From positions 1 through 23,116 of the forward strand of contig CAZXIE010000050.1 in assembly GCA_964640065.1 (NCBI GenBank): a DNA stretch of 23,116 nt. Reading direction: 5' to 3'. The notes under the pieces are model-generated. The model was given only the letters and a program-made list of their open reading frames with translations. It did no database searches and was not told the origin of the DNA. The number at the start of each line of letters is the position of its first letter. Positions within the stretch are counted from its first letter, which is position 1. This DNA is from JAJRXG01 sp964640065. GTDB taxonomy: Bacteria; Bacteroidota; Bacteroidia; Chitinophagales; Saprospiraceae. A program made the translations under genes and the position numbers. Positions 21,050 through 23,116 of the stretch are shown in pieces.

Positions 21050-23116
21050 CTACTTGCTTTGCTCATATGTGATATTCGTCTTTTTATATGCGGGATCATT
21101 ACTTTCAATTTTCTCCCCTCCATCAAAGTTGATAGCATCCAGTTCGATGATAGGCTCTCCTACGATCAAATGTAGATTCAGCTTTTTAGAATCTTTAAAG
21201 CTCAGGTTATCAAGTTCAGCAAGTTGAACTCCATGAAGTGATACTGCCGAAGAAACCTTGTTGCGCTTATCATTTCCAACATTGTCGAACACCGTATCAG
21301 ATAACTGTATGATAGGTCCAAAGGTGCTTTCGTCTCGCCCGCCTCTATACAAGTGTGCAGCAGCCCCGCCGACATCCTTGAATGAACAACCACTGATGAC
21401 GACATTTTCAGCATTATAAATACCTATGTCATCTATCTCCTTATTTAGATTGAGCACATGACCCGTTATGTTTTCAAAAGTGCAATTGACAAGAGCTATA
21501 GAATCCGCAAAGGTATTCTTATAAACTCTGAGCACATTGAAACTATGATTAACATTTAAATCCTTGAAGTCGCAATCAGAAATAAGCAATTTATAATTAT
21601 CTATCATAGAATATCGACTTGTTCTGATAACTGAGTTGCCAGCATAGTCATCACACTCTGCACCATCTACAAGAAGTCCCTTTAAACTAAGGGACCCTTT
21701 ATTCTCAATATTAAAAAGAGAAGATCTTTCGAATGTAAGAACAGGCTTATCGACACTCTTAGACACTATCGATAAAGTGTGCGGTATGTTTATACTCTTA
21801 CCATTGTGATATATGCCCGATGTAAGATGAAGTATGTCTCCTTTATTAGAACTCTTTATCGCTTCATAAAGAGTATTGGTGCCTGGTTCAACTGCGATGG
21901 TTTCACCTGTTCCAAATTCAATTTGATAGTTCTTCTTCGGATACCACGAGACCCCTGTGTTATCGGCATCAGGAATGGGTTGATCTTGTTTTGGACCTAC
22001 GTTATATCCAACAGGTCGTTTAACACCATCTTTCATTACGAACTCAAGATCCTTCCCTTCGAATGCTGGCGAATTATATTCCTTCCCTCGATAGCTTGGG
22101 GCAGTCATATTAGAGCTGATTATGTTATCTGCGAAACTGATCCCGCTGATGTCGTCGTAGATTGTAAATACGTCGTCCCTGTCTTCGTTATAGATCACAT
22201 TATTGATCATTTCTGTCCTTATCGGTACAGCACTTCGTTCAGCATCACTCCCCGCGCATAGTTGAACATGATCACAATCAACTATCAGGTTATTAGAAGC
22301 CTTAGAGTCAGAAACTTGAAAGTATCGATTCAATGGTGAATTAGGTACACCATTCATAATGGCAAAAGCACTTCTAAATCGTGTGCCTGTCAATCCTTCT
22401 AAATAGTTATTAACTACTGTTTGCTTTTCATTGATGATTCTTATTCCTCCAGTGTTAGGTTTACCATTGCCAAAAAAGTAGTTGTTATCGACAAGCGTCT
22501 CATTTCCATGACGCATAGTAACAGTCCCTTGACACTCAAAGAATGAATTATTTCTAAATGTATTCTGGCATGATTTACTTGAGATAATCTCGAGCTCTCC
22601 GTTGCATCTCTCGAAAAAATTATCTTCGACTACAGTTTTCGAATTACTCATGGAGAAGTGACTTGTGCCTACACGAAGAGTTTCACCACCATTAGAACCA
22701 AGTGTTGGATGATATCCAAAGTGATTGTGATCTATACGATGATTGTTCTCTCTATCTTCTTCACGTGGTAGGCGAACAGCTAGAGTTACGCCGCGATTTC
22801 TTTTCCCTACGAGATAGTTATGATCAAATCGATTATTCTTTCCATACATCTCTATCCAGTAATCAGAATCAAATCTTTCTGAAGGGTTATAGTCATCGAT
22901 GACGCACTCTGTGATTCTACAATTATTGCAAGTGACTTCTTTATCGATTCTATAAGCTATAACTGATCCTGAAGGAGTGTGTCCGTTTCTAAAGACTAAG
23001 CCCTCTACATGTAAAAATTCTCCCCCTATTTTAAGATTAGATTGGCCTTCTAAAAACACTTTGCCCTTTTCTTGAACTGTGAGTGTGATCAATGAATCTT
23101 TCTTGCCTCTAGCATC
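21050..23116 (-). CDS. PL6 alginate lyase, 5' end beyond the window
   Basis: The reading frame is open to the right edge. The codons before the TTG at 23092 read DARGKKDS and join smoothly to the typical PL6 sequence (LITLTVQEKGKVFLEGQSNL), so that TTG is not the start and the gene continues outside. About 688 residues are visible. They form two parallel beta-helix domains: the catalytic one (N-terminal, to about 340), with NGELEIISSKS (catalytic Lys, codon near 22574-22576) and TMRHGN (catalytic Arg, codon near 22511-22513), and a second helix domain (about 375-670). Two-domain PL6 lyases degrade alginate, often at MG or G-rich sites; mode and specificity cannot be read here. It is co-transcribed with PL17. 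Confidence 0.93.
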   Translation of the reverse strand, partial: DARGKKDSLITLTVQEKGKVFLEGQSNLKIGGEFLHVEGLVFRNGHTPSGSVIAYRIDKEVTCNNCRITECVIDDYNPSERFDSDYWIEMYGKNNRFDHNYLVGKRNRGVTLAVRLPREEDRENNHRIDHNHFGYHPTLGSNGGETLRVGTSHFSMSNSKTVVEDNFFERCNGELEIISSKSCQNTFRNNSFFECQGTVTMRHGNETLVDNNYFFGNGKPNTGGIRIINEKQTVVNNYLEGLTGTRFRSAFAIMNGVPNSPLNRYFQVSDSKASNNLIVDCDHVQLCAGSDAERSAVPIRTEMINNVIYNEDRDDVFTIYDDISGISFADNIISSNMTAPSYRGKEYNSPAFEGKDLEFVMKDGVKRPVGYNVGPKQDQPIPDADNTGVSWYPKKNYQIEFGTGETIAVEPGTNTLYEAIKSSNKGDILHLTSGIYHNGKSINIPHTLSIVSKSVDKPVLTFERSSLFNIENKGSLSLKGLLVDGAECDDYAGNSVIRTSRYSMIDNYKLLISDCDFKDLNVNHSFNVLRVYKNTFADSIALVNCTFENITGHVLNLNKEIDDIGIYNAENVVISGCSFKDVGGAAAHLYRGGRDESTFGPIIQLSDTVFDNVGNDKRNKVSSAVSLHGVQLAELDNLSFKDSKKLNLHLIVGEPIIELDAINFDGGEKIESNDPAYKKTNITYEQSK

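Noticed and set aside
21779..22261. A 160-codon open frame on the plus strand opposite the PL6 gene
   Set aside because: It is fully covered by a strongly supported PL6 coding sequence with catalytic motifs; the antisense product shows no domain.
23090..23092. TTG as the start codon of the PL6 gene
   Set aside because: The frame stays open to the window edge with typical PL6 sequence, and no signal peptide follows the TTG; the gene is cut by the edge.
1..23116. CRISPR arrays, insertion sequences, tRNA or rRNA genes, phage genes
   Set aside because: No regular spacer-repeat array, transposase, integrase, cloverleaf or rRNA-like segment was seen; the window looks like one coherent metabolic locus.

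Overview
The window is an alginate utilization locus from a marine-type Bacteroidota. The evidence for the phylum is a SusC/SusD outer-membrane pair, lipoproteins with short Bacteroidota-style lipoboxes, a type IX secretion (CHU_C-type) C-terminal domain, a TAnnTTTG-like promoter element and the near absence of Shine-Dalgarno sequences. The genus cannot be read from the sequence. All assignments come from reading the translated proteins; no database search was run.

Layout. (1) Positions 1-373 hold no protein gene. A strong leftward terminator at the extreme left, with a -7-like element about 60 bases upstream of it, may bound a small RNA. (2) Positions 374-1958 (minus) are a two-gene unit: a lipoprotein with an Ig-like and a DM13 domain, then an outer-membrane beta-barrel protein. 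(3) Positions 2134-2190 are a leftward terminator that closes a ten-gene minus-strand unit running from 14038 down to 2234: GntR/FadR-family regulator, SusC, SusD, Nramp-related membrane protein, KdgF cupin, MFS uronate transporter, two short-chain dehydrogenases, KDG kinase, KDPG aldolase. Gaps are 11-54 bases except for a 142-base gap with two hairpins after susD. (4) Plus-strand genes diverge from the regulator: a large type IX-secreted multidomain protein (14260-16233) and a lipoprotein with two PL7 alginate-lyase domains (16625-18658). (5) At the right end, on minus, a PL6 lyase (cut by the window edge) is followed six bases later by a PL17 oligoalginate lyase.

How it fits together. PL7 and PL6 lyases cut alginate outside or at the cell surface. 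SusC/SusD bind and import the oligomers. PL17 reduces them to unsaturated monouronates, and KdgF linearizes these to DEH. The MFS protein probably carries monouronate across the inner membrane. One or both SDRs reduce DEH to KDG, KdgK makes KDPG, and KdgA splits it to pyruvate and glyceraldehyde 3-phosphate.

Regulation is the most informative non-coding signal. A 12-base palindrome, TTGGTTGACCAA, occurs twice exactly and once as a near copy in tandem just before the regulator gene. It occurs once more, exactly, in the long leader of the PL7 gene. I infer it is the operator of the local FadR-type regulator. The least explained component is the Nramp-related protein, which lacks the family's metal-binding motifs and sits inside a sugar-acid pathway.
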